From contig JAHLLM010000018.1 of assembly GCA_020444175.1 (NCBI GenBank), forward strand, positions 1 through 64,000: DNA of 64,000 nt. The letters run 5' to 3'. The position numbers and the translations under genes are program-made. Shown here piece by piece: positions 46,750 through 56,495 of the stretch. The notes under the pieces were generated by a model. It had not been told where the DNA came from and searched no databases. It worked only from the letters and a program-made list of their open reading frames with translations. Source of the stretch: Desulfobulbaceae bacterium. GTDB taxonomy: Bacteria; Desulfobacterota; Desulfobulbia; Desulfobulbales; SURF-16. How positions within the stretch are numbered: position 1 is the first letter of the stretch; each line of letters opens with the position of its first letter.

Positions 46750-48537
46750 ATGACAATGTCGAGCAATTCATTGGAAGAAATGAACAAGGATCTTGCCAAC
46801 AAGATTAATCTTCTTTTTGACACAGTTGGAAACCTTGATTCCCGGCTGAGTGTTATTGAAAAAAAATTAGAGGCACAGACAGTCAACCAGCCGACCCAAA
46901 AGTATATCCATACTCCTGATATGGAAATGCCCTCTTTGGAAATACTGGGCAAGGTGTCAAAAACTTCTTTTCTGCCAAAACTGTCCACAATCTGTTTCCT
47001 TCTTGTCTTCGCCCTTGCCCTCAGAACCCTGACTGACAGCGGGGCACTGAATCATACTACCGGGTCATTACTCGGGGTTGGCTATGCGGCTGCCCTTATT
47101 GTCATTGGCTGGAGACTGCTTGGCAAGTCAAGTAAAATAGCAGGAGTTTTTCCCATCAGCGGTGCCATGCTGATGTACACAATTGTCCTTGAAACCTACT
47201 TCCGGTTTGCCTCTTTTAGCGCATTGACTTCCTATATTGTCCTGTTTGTTACAATGATGAGCCTGGTTATCATTGGCAAACGTTTCGAAAAAAGTATTTT
47301 TCATGCGGTAGGGTTGCTTGGGGCATCCGTGGCGGCCCTGATGATCGATTTTCCCCACCCCATGTTTTACCAGCTTGCAATATTTATATATGCCGCCAAT
47401 ATCACAGCCTTTTATTTTTCAGAAGTGCCTCAAGCGAAATGGATACAGATTTCTTTGTATTCTCTGACAATCCTGTTCTGGTTCATATGGACCATCAAAA
47501 TCCACGGCCCCCTGGCAAAAGGTATGAATGTTGCCCCCGGCGTCTCCCCTGCCTGGTTTCTTCCTGTTACACTTCTTTTAGCCTTCACTTATATGAGATT
47601 TTCTTTTCAGAGCGCTTATACGAAGGGGGATGCTTTAGGCATATTTGAAATTGTTCTTCCCACCGTCAATGCCGCCTTAACCTACTTGGCCTGTTGGGCT
47701 GTCATTAATCCATGGTTTGGACATGCCCGTTTGGTTGGTTTTGCCGGTTTCTTATTAGCCTTTATTCATTATGTCGCCGCATGGGTCATCTTTAAATTCA
47801 GCCGACATGGAGGACCGGGGATATGCGCATTCACCTTTGCCGGCTCCACATTGCTGCTTGTTGCCAGTACATCTGCCATAGGAAATATTTTTATCGCGCT
47901 GCCGTTTTTAAGCGCAGTTGCTCTTGGACTATTAATGACATCCGATAACTGTGAAATAGGAGGAATTCGCCTTGCCTCGTATCTGATGCAGGCAATCTCC
48001 TGTGGAATGGCGATTGGTTATGGCGCTTTCTCCCCTGGCGAGGCGGCACCCGTATCAGCCTTTGTGGTTGCCGGCTCACTGGCGCTTATAAGCGGTTTTC
48101 ATTATTACTTAAGCCGCAAACGCCCCCTGTCCTGCCGCACTGGTTTTTTCGTTGAAGTTGATCCAGCAGACCGAACAGCTGTTTTCATACTTTTTGCAGC
48201 CCTCATAAACAGCTTTTGCATGCTGCAGATAGGTGGTTATTATATACTTGCCTCATTTACAGACAGCCTTCAAAACGCGCTTATGGGATTGCAATCGGTT
48301 CTCATTAACATCGGGGCAATTGTGCTCATGATCCTTGGTTTAAAGGGAAAACATCGGGAAATACTCTATACCTCCCTGGCAGTCGGCGTTATGGGTGCAC
48401 TCAAGGTTTTTGGTTTTGACCTTTTTAAGGCGAACGGGATACCGCTTGTGACAAGTGTCTTTTCATTCGGCGCTGTGGCGGCTGTGGGCTCAATTGTTCT
48501 GGGACGCTGGAACCAGATCCAGAAAAAAGCAACCTGA
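46750..48537 (+). CDS. Polytopic membrane protein (DUF2339-like)
   Basis: A 595-residue protein. Residues 1-45 are a coiled coil (EEMNKDLANKINLLFDTVGNLDSRLSVIEKKLE), and the remainder is a run of about 18 hydrophobic helices with little loop between them. This architecture, a short N-terminal coiled coil followed by many helices, resembles DUF2339-type proteins of unknown function; no transporter motif is visible. AAGGA six bases before the ATG supports 46750. Two tandem promoter-operator units and a further palindrome lie upstream, so it is probably tightly regulated. Confidence 0.7.
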   Translation: MTMSSNSLEEMNKDLANKINLLFDTVGNLDSRLSVIEKKLEAQTVNQPTQKYIHTPDMEMPSLEILGKVSKTSFLPKLSTICFLLVFALALRTLTDSGALNHTTGSLLGVGYAAALIVIGWRLLGKSSKIAGVFPISGAMLMYTIVLETYFRFASFSALTSYIVLFVTMMSLVIIGKRFEKSIFHAVGLLGASVAALMIDFPHPMFYQLAIFIYAANITAFYFSEVPQAKWIQISLYSLTILFWFIWTIKIHGPLAKGMNVAPGVSPAWFLPVTLLLAFTYMRFSFQSAYTKGDALGIFEIVLPTVNAALTYLACWAVINPWFGHARLVGFAGFLLAFIHYVAAWVIFKFSRHGGPGICAFTFAGSTLLLVASTSAIGNIFIALPFLSAVALGLLMTSDNCEIGGIRLASYLMQAISCGMAIGYGAFSPGEAAPVSAFVVAGSLALISGFHYYLSRKRPLSCRTGFFVEVDPADRTAVFILFAALINSFCMLQIGGYYILASFTDSLQNALMGLQSVLINIGAIVLMILGLKGKHREILYTSLAVGVMGALKVFGFDLFKANGIPLVTSVFSFGAVAAVGSIVLGRWNQIQKKAT

Positions 48538-48783
48538 AAACTCGGCCGGAAACGAATATGCCGTTTTTCTAACGGATGAGCCTCGGCTTACAGCCGAAAA
48601 GATTATCTCCCTGAATGAGAAAGACGAGCACTTTGAAGGCTTCTAATAAATTTTCCCATTTAAAATACCGGGCAAAATGCAGATTGCTGCTTCATCATGG
48701 TGTACGTTTTTTGTTTGTTCAAAGGCTTGCGCCATGATTGACCGTTCCTGTGCAGCGAGCCGCCTAACTTTTTATTCCCACCC

Positions 48784-48814
48784 ATAACCTTTGTTATTGC
48801 ATGACAAAAATTAT
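48784..48814. promoter_or_regulatory. Palindromic upstream element, copy B (candidate sigma-54 enhancer)
   Basis: ATAACCTTTGT-N9-ACAAAAATTAT is the counterpart of the element at 41634. The following block CATAACTTACCTCATGCCCC at 48870 is also shared. The dyad starts 183 bp before the -24 GG at 48967. Confidence 0.75.
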
Positions 48815-48965
48815 TTCGGCCTTTTTCCCTTTTCACAACAGGGCCTGCCAGGATACAGGGTCTCCATCCCATAACTTACCTCATGCCCCTTCATGTTCTA
48901 CGAATCTCCCATTTTCAAAGCATAACCTGTTGATAATAAAGACGATCAGCACACACACCCCAGTG

Positions 48966-48981
48966 TGGCACCCATTTTGCT
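48966..48981 (+). promoter_or_regulatory. Sigma-54 promoter of cheW and the chemoreceptor gene
   Basis: TGGCACCCATTTTGCT is a near-perfect -24/-12 element (TGGCAC-N5-TTGC, GG and GC ten bases apart). The start point would be near 48992, about 85 nt before cheW. No gene is seen elsewhere in 48538-49076. Confidence 0.85.
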
Positions 48982-49076
48982 CTAACAGGGTAGGTAGTAA
49001 ACCATCCGAACTTATATCCGCACTAAAGATAGAGTTATTATAGAGGGTTAAAACACGTGCAAGGGAGCAGCGTCCT

Positions 49077-49616
49077 ATGACACAACCCATCAAATCCATG
49101 AGTCAGGCGCCACTAACAGTAACTTCCAATGATGGCAATAGATATCTTACCTTTGCGCTTGGCAGTGAAGAATACGGCGTCAGCATTTTAAAAGTAAAAG
49201 AAATTATCGGCATGGTGCCGATTACCGCCATGCCGCACACGCCGGATTTCGTCAAAGGTGTGATCAGACTGCGCGGCAAGAGCTGTCCAATCCTTGACCT
49301 TCGCAAAAAATTCGGTATGGCAGATGCGGCATACACTGACCTGACCTGCATCGTCATGGTGGAAATAGCCGGCCGTCATCAAACTCTATTAACGGGCATA
49401 ATAGTTGATTCCGTCTCAGAAGTAATAAATATCAAAAATGAAAATATAGAGGCAATACAAGGTTTTGGTGCCGATCTTAATATGGAATTTATCCTGGGGA
49501 TTGCCAAAATGGAAGGCATGGTCAGAATTCTGCTCAATATTGATCGCACCCTGAACGCCACGGAAATAGCAATGCTTAATCGCCATACGCCCTATGACAT
49601 CATGGGCCTGAATTAA
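49077..49616 (+). CDS. cheW: CheW chemotaxis coupling protein
   Basis: CheW links chemoreceptors to the kinase CheA. The 179-residue protein has the double SH3-like fold with YLTFALGSEEYGVSILKVKEIIGMVPIT, FVKGVIRLRGKSCPILDLRKKFGM and GIIVDSVSEVINI. GGGAG precedes the ATG. The chemoreceptor gene follows after 64 nt in the same direction. cheA, cheY and other chemotaxis genes are not in the window. Control by sigma-54 is supported by the promoter at 48966. Confidence 0.93.
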   Translation: MTQPIKSMSQAPLTVTSNDGNRYLTFALGSEEYGVSILKVKEIIGMVPITAMPHTPDFVKGVIRLRGKSCPILDLRKKFGMADAAYTDLTCIVMVEIAGRHQTLLTGIIVDSVSEVINIKNENIEAIQGFGADLNMEFILGIAKMEGMVRILLNIDRTLNATEIAMLNRHTPYDIMGLN

Positions 49617-49680
49617 CACTCTGAATTAAAAAAGTTCTATACGTCCGGCATATTAATCTTGATTGGAGGAGGGAGGGAAG

Positions 49681-51324
49681 ATGAAAAATATGACATTGGG
49701 GAAAAAACTCATAAGCATTATCTCAATGTTGATTGTTATGATGCTTATTTCCACCTGGTTCGGTATTGCCAAGATGCGCTCCATTGGCGAGGAAATTGAG
49801 GGTATTGCTGAACACGATATTCCTCTGACCGAAACGATCGTCAGTATCAATGAAAATCAACTGGAACAATCAATCTGGCTTGAACGTGCCCTGCGCTTCG
49901 GCGGCGTGCAGGCAGACCAGGAAAAGGCACAAGAGGGCCTGCATCATTCGGAGTCTAAATTCGGAGAGCACTCTCATAAGGTCGATGCCCTGCTCAAAGA
50001 GGCGGAAGAGCTTATCGAGCATGTTATTGCGGATAACCACAGCGCAGGAGAAGTAGCCGAGTTTCAACATCTTTCAAGCCTCATACTCAACATTGAGACA
50101 CGGCATGCCAATTTTGAGCACCATGTAGAACAGGTATTTACCCTTGTCAACCAGGGCAAAATACATGAAGCCGAGCAGATGTCCGTGAAAGTGGAGGCCG
50201 AGGAAGATAAGCTTAATGCAGAGCTCGGGGCCTTTCTGAAAGAGGTTGAAAATTTCACCAGTGCAGCCACGGTAAGCGCCGAACATCATGAGCAGACAGC
50301 CCTGAAAGGCATGATTATCCTTGCTTCGCTGAGCATGGTTGTCGGTCTTACCCTTGGTATAATCATGACCTTGAATCTCACCGGCTCCATCAGACGCATC
50401 ATTGAAGGCCTGAGTTGCGGCGCTGAGCAGGTCTCTGTCGCTTCCGGGCAGGTCGCCTCCACAAGTCAGTCCCTTGCCGGTGGTGCCTCTCAGCAGGCGG
50501 CAAGCCTGGAGGAGACATCAACCTCCATTGAAGAGATGGTTTCCATGATCAAACAAAATGCCGACAATGCCGGACAGGCGAACAGTCTAATGAAGAGCAC
50601 CAACGACATGATCAACCTGGCCAATGAATCCATGGAGAAGATGACCCTGTCCATGCAGGAAATTTCCACGGCCAGCGAGGAAACATCCAAAATCATCAAG
50701 ACCATTGACGAGATAGCCTTTCAGACCAATCTGCTGGCCCTGAATGCGGCTGTGGAAGCAGCCAGAGCCGGAGAGGCAGGAGCAGGGTTTGCCGTGGTGG
50801 CTGATGAGGTACGAAATCTGGCCCTGCGTGCCACAGAGGCCGCCAAAAGCACAGCAACTCTCATAGAGGGCACAGTGGTGAAGGTCAGGGACGGTGCAGA
50901 ACTTGTCTCAAGCACCAACGAGGCCTTCAGAAAAGGAGCTGAAAGTTCCTTGAAGGTGGCGACCCTGGTCAATGAGATCGCAGCCGCATCCAATGAACAG
51001 TCACAGGGTATTGAGCAGATCAACAAGGCCGTGGTTGAGATGGACATGGTAACCCAACAGAATACGGCGGCAGCCGAAGAATCCGCCTCGGCCTCAGAGG
51101 AGCTCAGTGCCCAGGCAGATGAGATGCTCGGTATTGTTGCAGAATTGAACAAGCTGATCAGCTCCAAGCAAATTGGAGCAATCGACGCACGGAGCAATTT
51201 CCTTGCAATGGAATACAAAGGCGGCAGCACATCAAGCAGGGGAATCCTCAGTGCTGTTAAAAGCAGAATTCCGCTCCCGGAAAAAGTAATCCCCATGGCC
51301 GAGGCGGAGTTTGAAAACTTCTAA
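49681..51324 (+). CDS. Methyl-accepting chemotaxis protein
   Basis: A 547-residue chemoreceptor. TM1 is at about residues 9-29, a helical periplasmic sensor of about 170 residues follows (four-helix-bundle type, rich in His and Glu, for example [14 protein letters not shown] and [16 protein letters not shown]), and TM2 is [22 protein letters not shown]. The HAMP region after TM2 is short, and the cytoplasmic signalling domain has the hairpin tip [23 protein letters not shown]. The sensor ligand is unknown. GGAGGGAGGG upstream is a very strong ribosome-binding site; the long frame to 49663 would need a TTG. A terminator follows at 51359. Confidence 0.93.
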   Translation: MKNMTLGKKLISIISMLIVMMLISTWFGIAKMRSIGEEIEGIAEHDIPLTETIVSINENQLEQSIWLERALRFGGVQADQEKAQEGLHHSESKFGEHSHKVDALLKEAEELIEHVIADNHSAGEVAEFQHLSSLILNIETRHANFEHHVEQVFTLVNQGKIHEAEQMSVKVEAEEDKLNAELGAFLKEVENFTSAATVSAEHHEQTALKGMIILASLSMVVGLTLGIIMTLNLTGSIRRIIEGLSCGAEQVSVASGQVASTSQSLAGGASQQAASLEETSTSIEEMVSMIKQNADNAGQANSLMKSTNDMINLANESMEKMTLSMQEISTASEETSKIIKTIDEIAFQTNLLALNAAVEAARAGEAGAGFAVVADEVRNLALRATEAAKSTATLIEGTVVKVRDGAELVSSTNEAFRKGAESSLKVATLVNEIAAASNEQSQGIEQINKAVVEMDMVTQQNTAAAEESASASEELSAQADEMLGIVAELNKLISSKQIGAIDARSNFLAMEYKGGSTSSRGILSAVKSRIPLPEKVIPMAEAEFENF

Positions 51325-51358
51325 GGAACACCGGTCTCTTTGACGTCATTCCCTTTTC

Positions 51359-51404
51359 AGTCCGCCACTTTGTCAAAAAACGACAATGTGGCGGACTTTT
51401 TTTG
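51359..51404 (+). terminator. Rho-independent terminator of cheW-chemoreceptor operon
   Basis: AGTCCGCCACTTTGTC pairs with GACAATGTGGCGGACT with one mismatch and is followed by seven T residues. Confidence 0.92.
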
Positions 51405-51733
51405 TCCTTTGCTTTCACACTCATAAAACTATACAATTTCAGCCGGTGAATCCCCAATAAATGTCCCCACGGCCCCACGTTCTATCTCCCCTGTAAAATT
51501 AATAAAGTCGCGATACAGCCAGGAAAGCTGGAGACAACACGCGATCAACAATGTGTACACGCATTGGCAGGTGTGAACGTTTTTTTGCCAGACCGTCAAA
51601 ATTAGTTTCTTGCAGAATAAAAAATTGTAGTATCATGATAAGAGTCAATTCTTTCTGTCAACTTCAATACATGCTGCGAATTTCAAACAGCTTTTTTAAC
51701 TTATCAGCAATCAAAGCAATAACCGGAAACGAT
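51405..51733. other. Intergenic region with a possible decayed dispersed-repeat end
   Basis: TTTTTTTGCCAGACCGTCA near 51579 resembles the right end of the dispersed repeat at 42064-42170. Nothing else is supported. An open frame from 51551 leads into the next gene but its first 61 codons look non-coding. Confidence 0.4.
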
Positions 51734-52042
51734 ATGATTTTGATCGTCAAAGCTTTTTTTACGCGGGATCACCTTAAGGACGCAGCCAAATCATTTACAC
51801 AACTTCCTCGTCTTCCCAATACTGTAAAAAGAAAAGGACCCTTTTTTCATTTTGACGAAAAAGGAGACATTCACGCCCTCTCCATGTTCGCCTTCAGCGA
51901 TCCTTTTATTTCAAATGAGCAGAGAAAATTTGTTGAAAACCGCCTCAAGAATTTTTCCGAGGTGCAGGGATTCACCTATACGGTGGAGGAATGGATGAGC
52001 ATGGAAGAAGCCCTGGCTCATCTCAAGAAAAACAAAAAATAG
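51734..52042 (+). CDS. Hypothetical protein
   Basis: A 102-residue soluble protein that I do not recognise: MILIVKAFFTRDHLKDAAKSF, then HFDEKGDIHALSMFAFSDPF and a C-terminal helical region ending with EEWMSMEEALAHLKKNKK. GGAAACGAT precedes the ATG at 51734. There are no membrane segments or cysteines. It is convergent with the ankyrin-repeat gene, 150 bp away. Confidence 0.55.
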   Translation: MILIVKAFFTRDHLKDAAKSFTQLPRLPNTVKRKGPFFHFDEKGDIHALSMFAFSDPFISNEQRKFVENRLKNFSEVQGFTYTVEEWMSMEEALAHLKKNKK

Positions 52043-52192
52043 AAAAAAGGAGGTACCTTTATCTCAAAGAGGCTCGAAAATCAAGAGAGCCCATTAGCAG
52101 CAAATTCAGTCTGTTAACACCGTATTTCCCGTTAACGGGCCCCACATTTTTGCATTCCTTCTTTCCTTGTTTCGATTTTCCTTGCTGGTGCT

Positions 52193-53752
52193 TTAACTGG
52201 CAGCCTGCAGGATCCGGACAATTTTTTCATTGCCCCTGTCAGTAGCCCAGGTTAATGCCGTTTTGCCCTCTTTGTCGGTATCCGTTACTTTGGCACCATG
52301 GTTGAGAAGGTAGCGGACAATATCCTCATGACCTGCCCAGGATGCACACATAAGAGCTGTTACGCCTCGTTTTGCCTTGAGGTTAACATCAGCTCCAGCC
52401 TTCACCAGATTTATGACCACATCTGCAAAACCCTGGCTTGCTGCCAAGGCGAGGGCTGTCATGCCACGGGTGTCAGTTGCGTTTATTTCTGCCATTGAGG
52501 CCAGAAGTATGTTTACCGTATCGACATGGCCGGCACTGGCTGCATACATTACGGCCGTCCTGCCGGGCTTATTCTGCACGTTGACCTCTGCCTTGTGTTG
52601 CAATAGTATCTTCACAACCTCACTATGTCCCTGGCCTGCTGCGCTCATAAGTGATGTCACATTCCCGCTGTTTACAGCATTAACCTTTGCCCCATGCTCT
52701 AGAAGCGTCTTCACGCTTCCCACATCGCCACGGCGGGCGGCACTCATCAGAGCAGTCATCTCACCCATAAATCGTGACTCAGGGTCTGCTCCGTGTTCAA
52801 GCAGCAGTTCTACACTTTCACTTTGCATTCCCAGTACTGCGCAAAGAAGAGGTGTCAATCCTTCTCCGTTTTTAGTATTTACTTTGGCTTTATGTTCAAG
52901 CAGCACTTTCATAGCGTCATCAAGGCCCTTTCTGGCCATAAACATTAAGGCGCTGTTGCCATTCTTATCAACACTATGAATGTCTGCACCTGCCTTAATC
53001 AGCATCTCTACGATAGGGGCTCCTCCTTTTTTGGACAAAAACATGAGTGCTGTTGCACCACTTTCCGCTTTGGCGCCAACATCAGCACCATTTTCCAGAA
53101 GCATCTTGACAATATTATTATTGCCATTTTTTACGGCCCACATCAGGGCTGATATGCCTTCAGCATCCTGGGCATGGGGGCTGGCCCTGTGCCGGAGCAA
53201 TAAATCAACCACATCCTCCTGCTCACTGCGCACTGCTTCAGCCAGCAGGGTCATATCGCCGAGATAGCGAATATTAAGATCACTGCCTGCCCTGATGAGC
53301 ATATCTATTATTTCCAGGTTGCTCGCAGCCGTTGCCATTCTGATCGCAGTGTGTCCCTTGCTGTTTTTAGCATTGACGTCCGCCTTATGCTCCAGGAGCT
53401 TTGAAACGGCTTTAACCTGATTATTGCTGACTGCAAGCATCAAAGCAGTCAAACCCTGCAGACCCTGTTTTTCAACAACAGCATTAACGTCTGCCTTGCT
53501 TTCAAGCAAAATTGACATTATTTCTTCATAACCGTTTTCTGCGGCAATCATCAGAAGTGTCTTCCCGCTCCCCGCCCTGCTGTTAACATCAGCTCCCTCC
53601 TCAAGCAACTGCCGGACAGTTTGCGCATCACCCTGCTGTACGGTGAGAGCAATGTCACTCCCTTGCACGTTTGCATAGGCATACACTGGCAAAAGAAACA
53701 GAAAGCAGAAAACAAATAATTTGAAATCGAAAACGCTCCTTACTTTTTTCAT
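52193..53752 (-). CDS. Exported ankyrin-repeat protein
   Basis: A 519-residue protein with a signal peptide (LFVFCFLFLLPVYAYA) and then about 15 ankyrin repeats filling the rest, each with the LMxAAxxG, VVxxLLxxGAxVN core (for example VTALMCASWAGHEDIVRYLLNHGAKVTDTD). Ankyrin stacks bind other proteins; a periplasmic one could serve as a scaffold or inhibitor. The ATG at 53752 follows AGGAG; an ATG five codons upstream lacks a ribosome-binding site. It is a single gene, and the partner is unknown. Confidence 0.85.
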   Translation of the reverse strand: MKKVRSVFDFKLFVFCFLFLLPVYAYANVQGSDIALTVQQGDAQTVRQLLEEGADVNSRAGSGKTLLMIAAENGYEEIMSILLESKADVNAVVEKQGLQGLTALMLAVSNNQVKAVSKLLEHKADVNAKNSKGHTAIRMATAASNLEIIDMLIRAGSDLNIRYLGDMTLLAEAVRSEQEDVVDLLLRHRASPHAQDAEGISALMWAVKNGNNNIVKMLLENGADVGAKAESGATALMFLSKKGGAPIVEMLIKAGADIHSVDKNGNSALMFMARKGLDDAMKVLLEHKAKVNTKNGEGLTPLLCAVLGMQSESVELLLEHGADPESRFMGEMTALMSAARRGDVGSVKTLLEHGAKVNAVNSGNVTSLMSAAGQGHSEVVKILLQHKAEVNVQNKPGRTAVMYAASAGHVDTVNILLASMAEINATDTRGMTALALAASQGFADVVINLVKAGADVNLKAKRGVTALMCASWAGHEDIVRYLLNHGAKVTDTDKEGKTALTWATDRGNEKIVRILQAAS

Positions 53753-53818
53753 CAACCTACTCCTCATTACAGGAAAACTGCTCCTTATCCAAAAAACTCT
53801 TTTATATCCGGGGGAAAT

Positions 53819-53854
53819 CCAAAGGGAAGCCTGAGGCTGCAGACTTCCCTTTGG
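53819..53854. terminator. Hairpin downstream of surface protein A
   Basis: CCAAAGGGAAG and CTTCCCTTTGG pair perfectly around 14 bases, 24 bp past the stop of the minus-strand surface protein gene. There is no T-run. Confidence 0.55.
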
Positions 53855-53877
53855 GTAGAATGTACTGATTTAGTTAA

Positions 53878-55881
53878 TTAACGACACACCTTGGCCCGGA
53901 AACACTCATCATCATCACAATCAACAAGCCCGTCACCATCATTGTCATAGCCATCTTTACAATCCTCTGTACCGGTACAGAATGTTGCACTGTCGCAATC
54001 CGGATCAGCACAGTCGATCATACCGTCAAGATCGTTATCAACCAGATCCTGGCAGTCTTCCTGAAATACACCCGTACACGGCGGTGCATCCACACAGTTC
54101 TGATCAGCACAGTCGATCAGGTAGTCCCCGTCATTATCAATGCCGTCGTTGCATATTTCCGCTCCTGTTTCACATCCGGACATGGTCAGACAATCCGGGT
54201 CAAAACAGTCAATATAACCGTCTTCGTCATTGTCAAGGCTGTCACCGCAGGAGGTCTCAGGACACCATGAATCGGGGCAGTCATCAATGTCACCGCAGTC
54301 AATAAGTCCGTCAAGATCATTATCAATGCCGTCATCACACAACTCTTCCTGGCTGGTGACAGCGGGATCCTCATACTCAAGGTGGAGGATGGCGTTATAG
54401 ACAACCGTCGGCTTATACTCACCCTTGATAAAAAGATAGACATCAAGATCCGGAGTCAGAGGCATACCTTCTACATAGGAGAGGCCGTCCTTTACGGTGT
54501 CTGTCGGGTCAGCTGGATTCAGGTCAAGAAGATCGTTCCAGTTTGCACTCCACAGCAGAGGAGATGGCCCATCCTTCCAGTCAAGCAGATTGACGGTGGT
54601 CGTGGTATCGGTTCCCACCTGATACTTGATAAATTCATGCTCAAAGGGCATTTCCATACAATCTTCAGTTGGTATTTCCAGGGCCGGAATATTCTGACCG
54701 AACTTGACTGACTGAAGACGGTAACGAGGTCCTTTACCGGTTACCGGATCGGACTCATACGGATCGCGATCCATGGTGGTAAACCAGGCATTGGTTGTTC
54801 CTGTCTGCAGGTCGGTGGACCAGCCGCCGCTTTCAAAAATGCCGTCACCATCGAGATCAACCCGGGGATCAGCCAGGGCCGGATCCTTGAACAGAGTCCC
54901 TGCCGGGATGAAGTCACCGTCACCCTCATAACAATCGCGGTCAGAGGTCAATACTCCCAGGGTGTCGATGTAACCGGGCAAGCGTCCCGTGGCTCCTTCG
55001 TTTTCCAGGTCCTCCGGACGTATCTGGTCATTGGGGCTGTTAGTTATTTTATGGTTCACTGTCAATTCGGCCTTGGTTACCAGATAATTGGCACCGGGAA
55101 CCTTCCAGGCATCCGGCACGTCAAACTTTGCCAGCAGACGCACTTCAGTGGGCCTCTTATGCCTGGTTCCCCAGCGAAACAGGAACTTGCCGTCATCCTT
55201 CATGTTAACGGCATAATCTTTTCCTATGAGGATATTGACCAAATCACCTTCATTGGGCGTCAGCACGTTTGGACTGACAGGCGTTGCGGGATCATCCGGG
55301 AAATAAAGCTCATCTGACAATGGCTGGCAGATAGCGTCCCACATGGGATCGCTATAAAAATAAGGTACCTTTTCCGTACAGGTGAGGATATGCTCCATGA
55401 CCGTATACTGCTCGGCAGCACACTTAACGGTCTCACCGCCGACACCGGCACAGACACTGCCCTTGCGGCCGCCGGTCAGGTAATACTCTGTTTCCCTGGA
55501 CGAGGCTATAACGCCGATTTGCTCTCCCTGATCGTTTACATAGTTACCAATCCATCCCTCTTCATAGATACCGTCACGGGGAGCTCTTTCCGCTCCGACA
55601 AAGTGGGTGATATCCCAGCCGAATTCCGTATCAAGGGGCCAGGCCGTCATTCCGGTATAAAGATCAACAAATGGTTCCGCACCAACACAAGGCAGAGCGG
55701 TACAGATAATTGAGTTATCTTCGGCATAGGTTGTCCCTGTAAACGTACCTACTGTATCATCCATAGAGAAGACATGTCTTGCTGATGCATGCTTTACAAT
55801 AGCAGCAGATGCCATATCAGCATAAGCAAACAGACCCAAAAGTCCTGCGCAGGCAATGCTACTTTTTATATGCCACTTCAT
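53878..55881 (-). CDS. Cys/Asp-repeat (MopE-like) exported protein A
   Basis: A 667-residue protein with a signal peptide (IKSSIACAGLLGLFAYADMASA). About 490 residues follow that share their layout with proteins B and C. The C-terminus has five repeats of C-x-D-x-x-DND-x-DG-x-x-DC-x-D-x-DC type. The Asp-rich loops resemble calcium-binding DxDxDG loops, and the paired Cys probably form disulfides; MopE of Methylococcus has a related repeat. An extracellular or outer-surface location and metal binding are inference. GGAGGAG precedes the ATG at 55881. It is about two thirds the length of B and C and has diverged from both. Confidence 0.78.
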   Translation of the reverse strand: MKWHIKSSIACAGLLGLFAYADMASAAIVKHASARHVFSMDDTVGTFTGTTYAEDNSIICTALPCVGAEPFVDLYTGMTAWPLDTEFGWDITHFVGAERAPRDGIYEEGWIGNYVNDQGEQIGVIASSRETEYYLTGGRKGSVCAGVGGETVKCAAEQYTVMEHILTCTEKVPYFYSDPMWDAICQPLSDELYFPDDPATPVSPNVLTPNEGDLVNILIGKDYAVNMKDDGKFLFRWGTRHKRPTEVRLLAKFDVPDAWKVPGANYLVTKAELTVNHKITNSPNDQIRPEDLENEGATGRLPGYIDTLGVLTSDRDCYEGDGDFIPAGTLFKDPALADPRVDLDGDGIFESGGWSTDLQTGTTNAWFTTMDRDPYESDPVTGKGPRYRLQSVKFGQNIPALEIPTEDCMEMPFEHEFIKYQVGTDTTTTVNLLDWKDGPSPLLWSANWNDLLDLNPADPTDTVKDGLSYVEGMPLTPDLDVYLFIKGEYKPTVVYNAILHLEYEDPAVTSQEELCDDGIDNDLDGLIDCGDIDDCPDSWCPETSCGDSLDNDEDGYIDCFDPDCLTMSGCETGAEICNDGIDNDGDYLIDCADQNCVDAPPCTGVFQEDCQDLVDNDLDGMIDCADPDCDSATFCTGTEDCKDGYDNDGDGLVDCDDDECFRAKVCR

Positions 55882-56002
55882 TCTATTTTCTCCTCCTCTT
55901 TTTATCATTTCATTTCGTGTGTAGGGTCCCTAACCACCTCCAGAAGAAAACGTACTGCGCCACTTCCGGAAAAATGGCATAAGACTCTCAAAGCAAAACA
56001 GC

Positions 56003-56027
56003 GTCCTCTCAATCGCGTTAGATACGA
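56003..56027. promoter_or_regulatory. Shared leader box near promoter A
   Basis: GTCCTCTCAATCGCGTTAGA with ACGA following matches, in reverse orientation, the boxes at 59532-59559 and 63042-63071 (core TCTAACGCGA). In all three places it lies just downstream of the candidate sigma-54 promoter. Confidence 0.5.
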
Positions 56028-56036
56028 CATAAATTT

Positions 56037-56052
56037 AGCAAACAATATGCCA
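56037..56052 (-). promoter_or_regulatory. Sigma-54 promoter of surface protein A
   Basis: On the minus strand TGGCATATTGTTTGCT has GG and GC ten bases apart and differs from TGGCAC-N5-TTGC by one base. A perfect 13-bp dyad (56044-56056 and 56061-56073) overlaps the -24 part. Confidence 0.7.
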
Positions 56053-56237
56053 CATTGTGAAATGTGGCATATTGCCCCATCACGTCGGTTCAACTGATGA
56101 CTTCCTTGGCCGGATGAAAAACATCCCGCTCCACCCGGCAAACAACGCATTTCAACTGGCAACAATACCAACCCTCCCCCTAACCTGCCAAACCACCACA
56201 CACAATTGAATGAGTAGCCCAGCACGGCCTTCACCGC

Positions 56238-56254
56238 TGCGACAATTTGCCGCA
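56238..56254. promoter_or_regulatory. Palindrome TGCGACAATTTGCCGCA
   Basis: This near-symmetric 17-mer (TGCGRCAAWTTGYCGCA) lies about 190 bp upstream of promoter A. Its inverse is at 56351-56367 and relatives are at 59739, 59830 and 63159. Confidence 0.6.
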
Positions 56255-56337
56255 CCAGTAAAAACAGCACGAAGCAACAGAATTACTCAAAATCCCTATA
56301 ATGAACAGCAGACCCACCAGTATCTGACCACCACTCT

Positions 56338-56367
56338 CACCAGCTTCTGGTGCGGCAAATTGTCGCA
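56338..56367. promoter_or_regulatory. Adjoining palindromes CACCAG-N3-CTGGTG and TGCGGCAAATTGTCGCA
   Basis: CACCAGCTTCTGGTG (56338-56352) is a perfect dyad that shares its last two bases with the 17-mer at 56351-56367. The same pairing recurs at 59817-59846 in degenerate form. Confidence 0.6.
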
Positions 56368-56403
56368 CCCCATTTACAAAAAATCCATATTACCTAGACC
56401 AAT

Positions 56404-56436
56404 AAAAAAGGGCTGCCTCTGCATCGAGACAGCCCC
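56404..56436 (-). terminator. Rho-independent terminator of surface protein B
   Basis: On the minus strand GGGCTGTCTC pairs with GAGGCAGCCC with one mismatch and is followed by a T-run, 60 bp past the stop. Confidence 0.85.
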
Positions 56437-56495
56437 ATGGTTACGAAGTGAATGAAATCAATTCACTTACTTTACATAATGATTTGTTTTACCGA

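Noticed and set aside
48455-48646. 63-codon frame overlapping the end of the membrane protein gene
   Set aside because: It overlaps a real gene in another frame for half its length and has no start signal.
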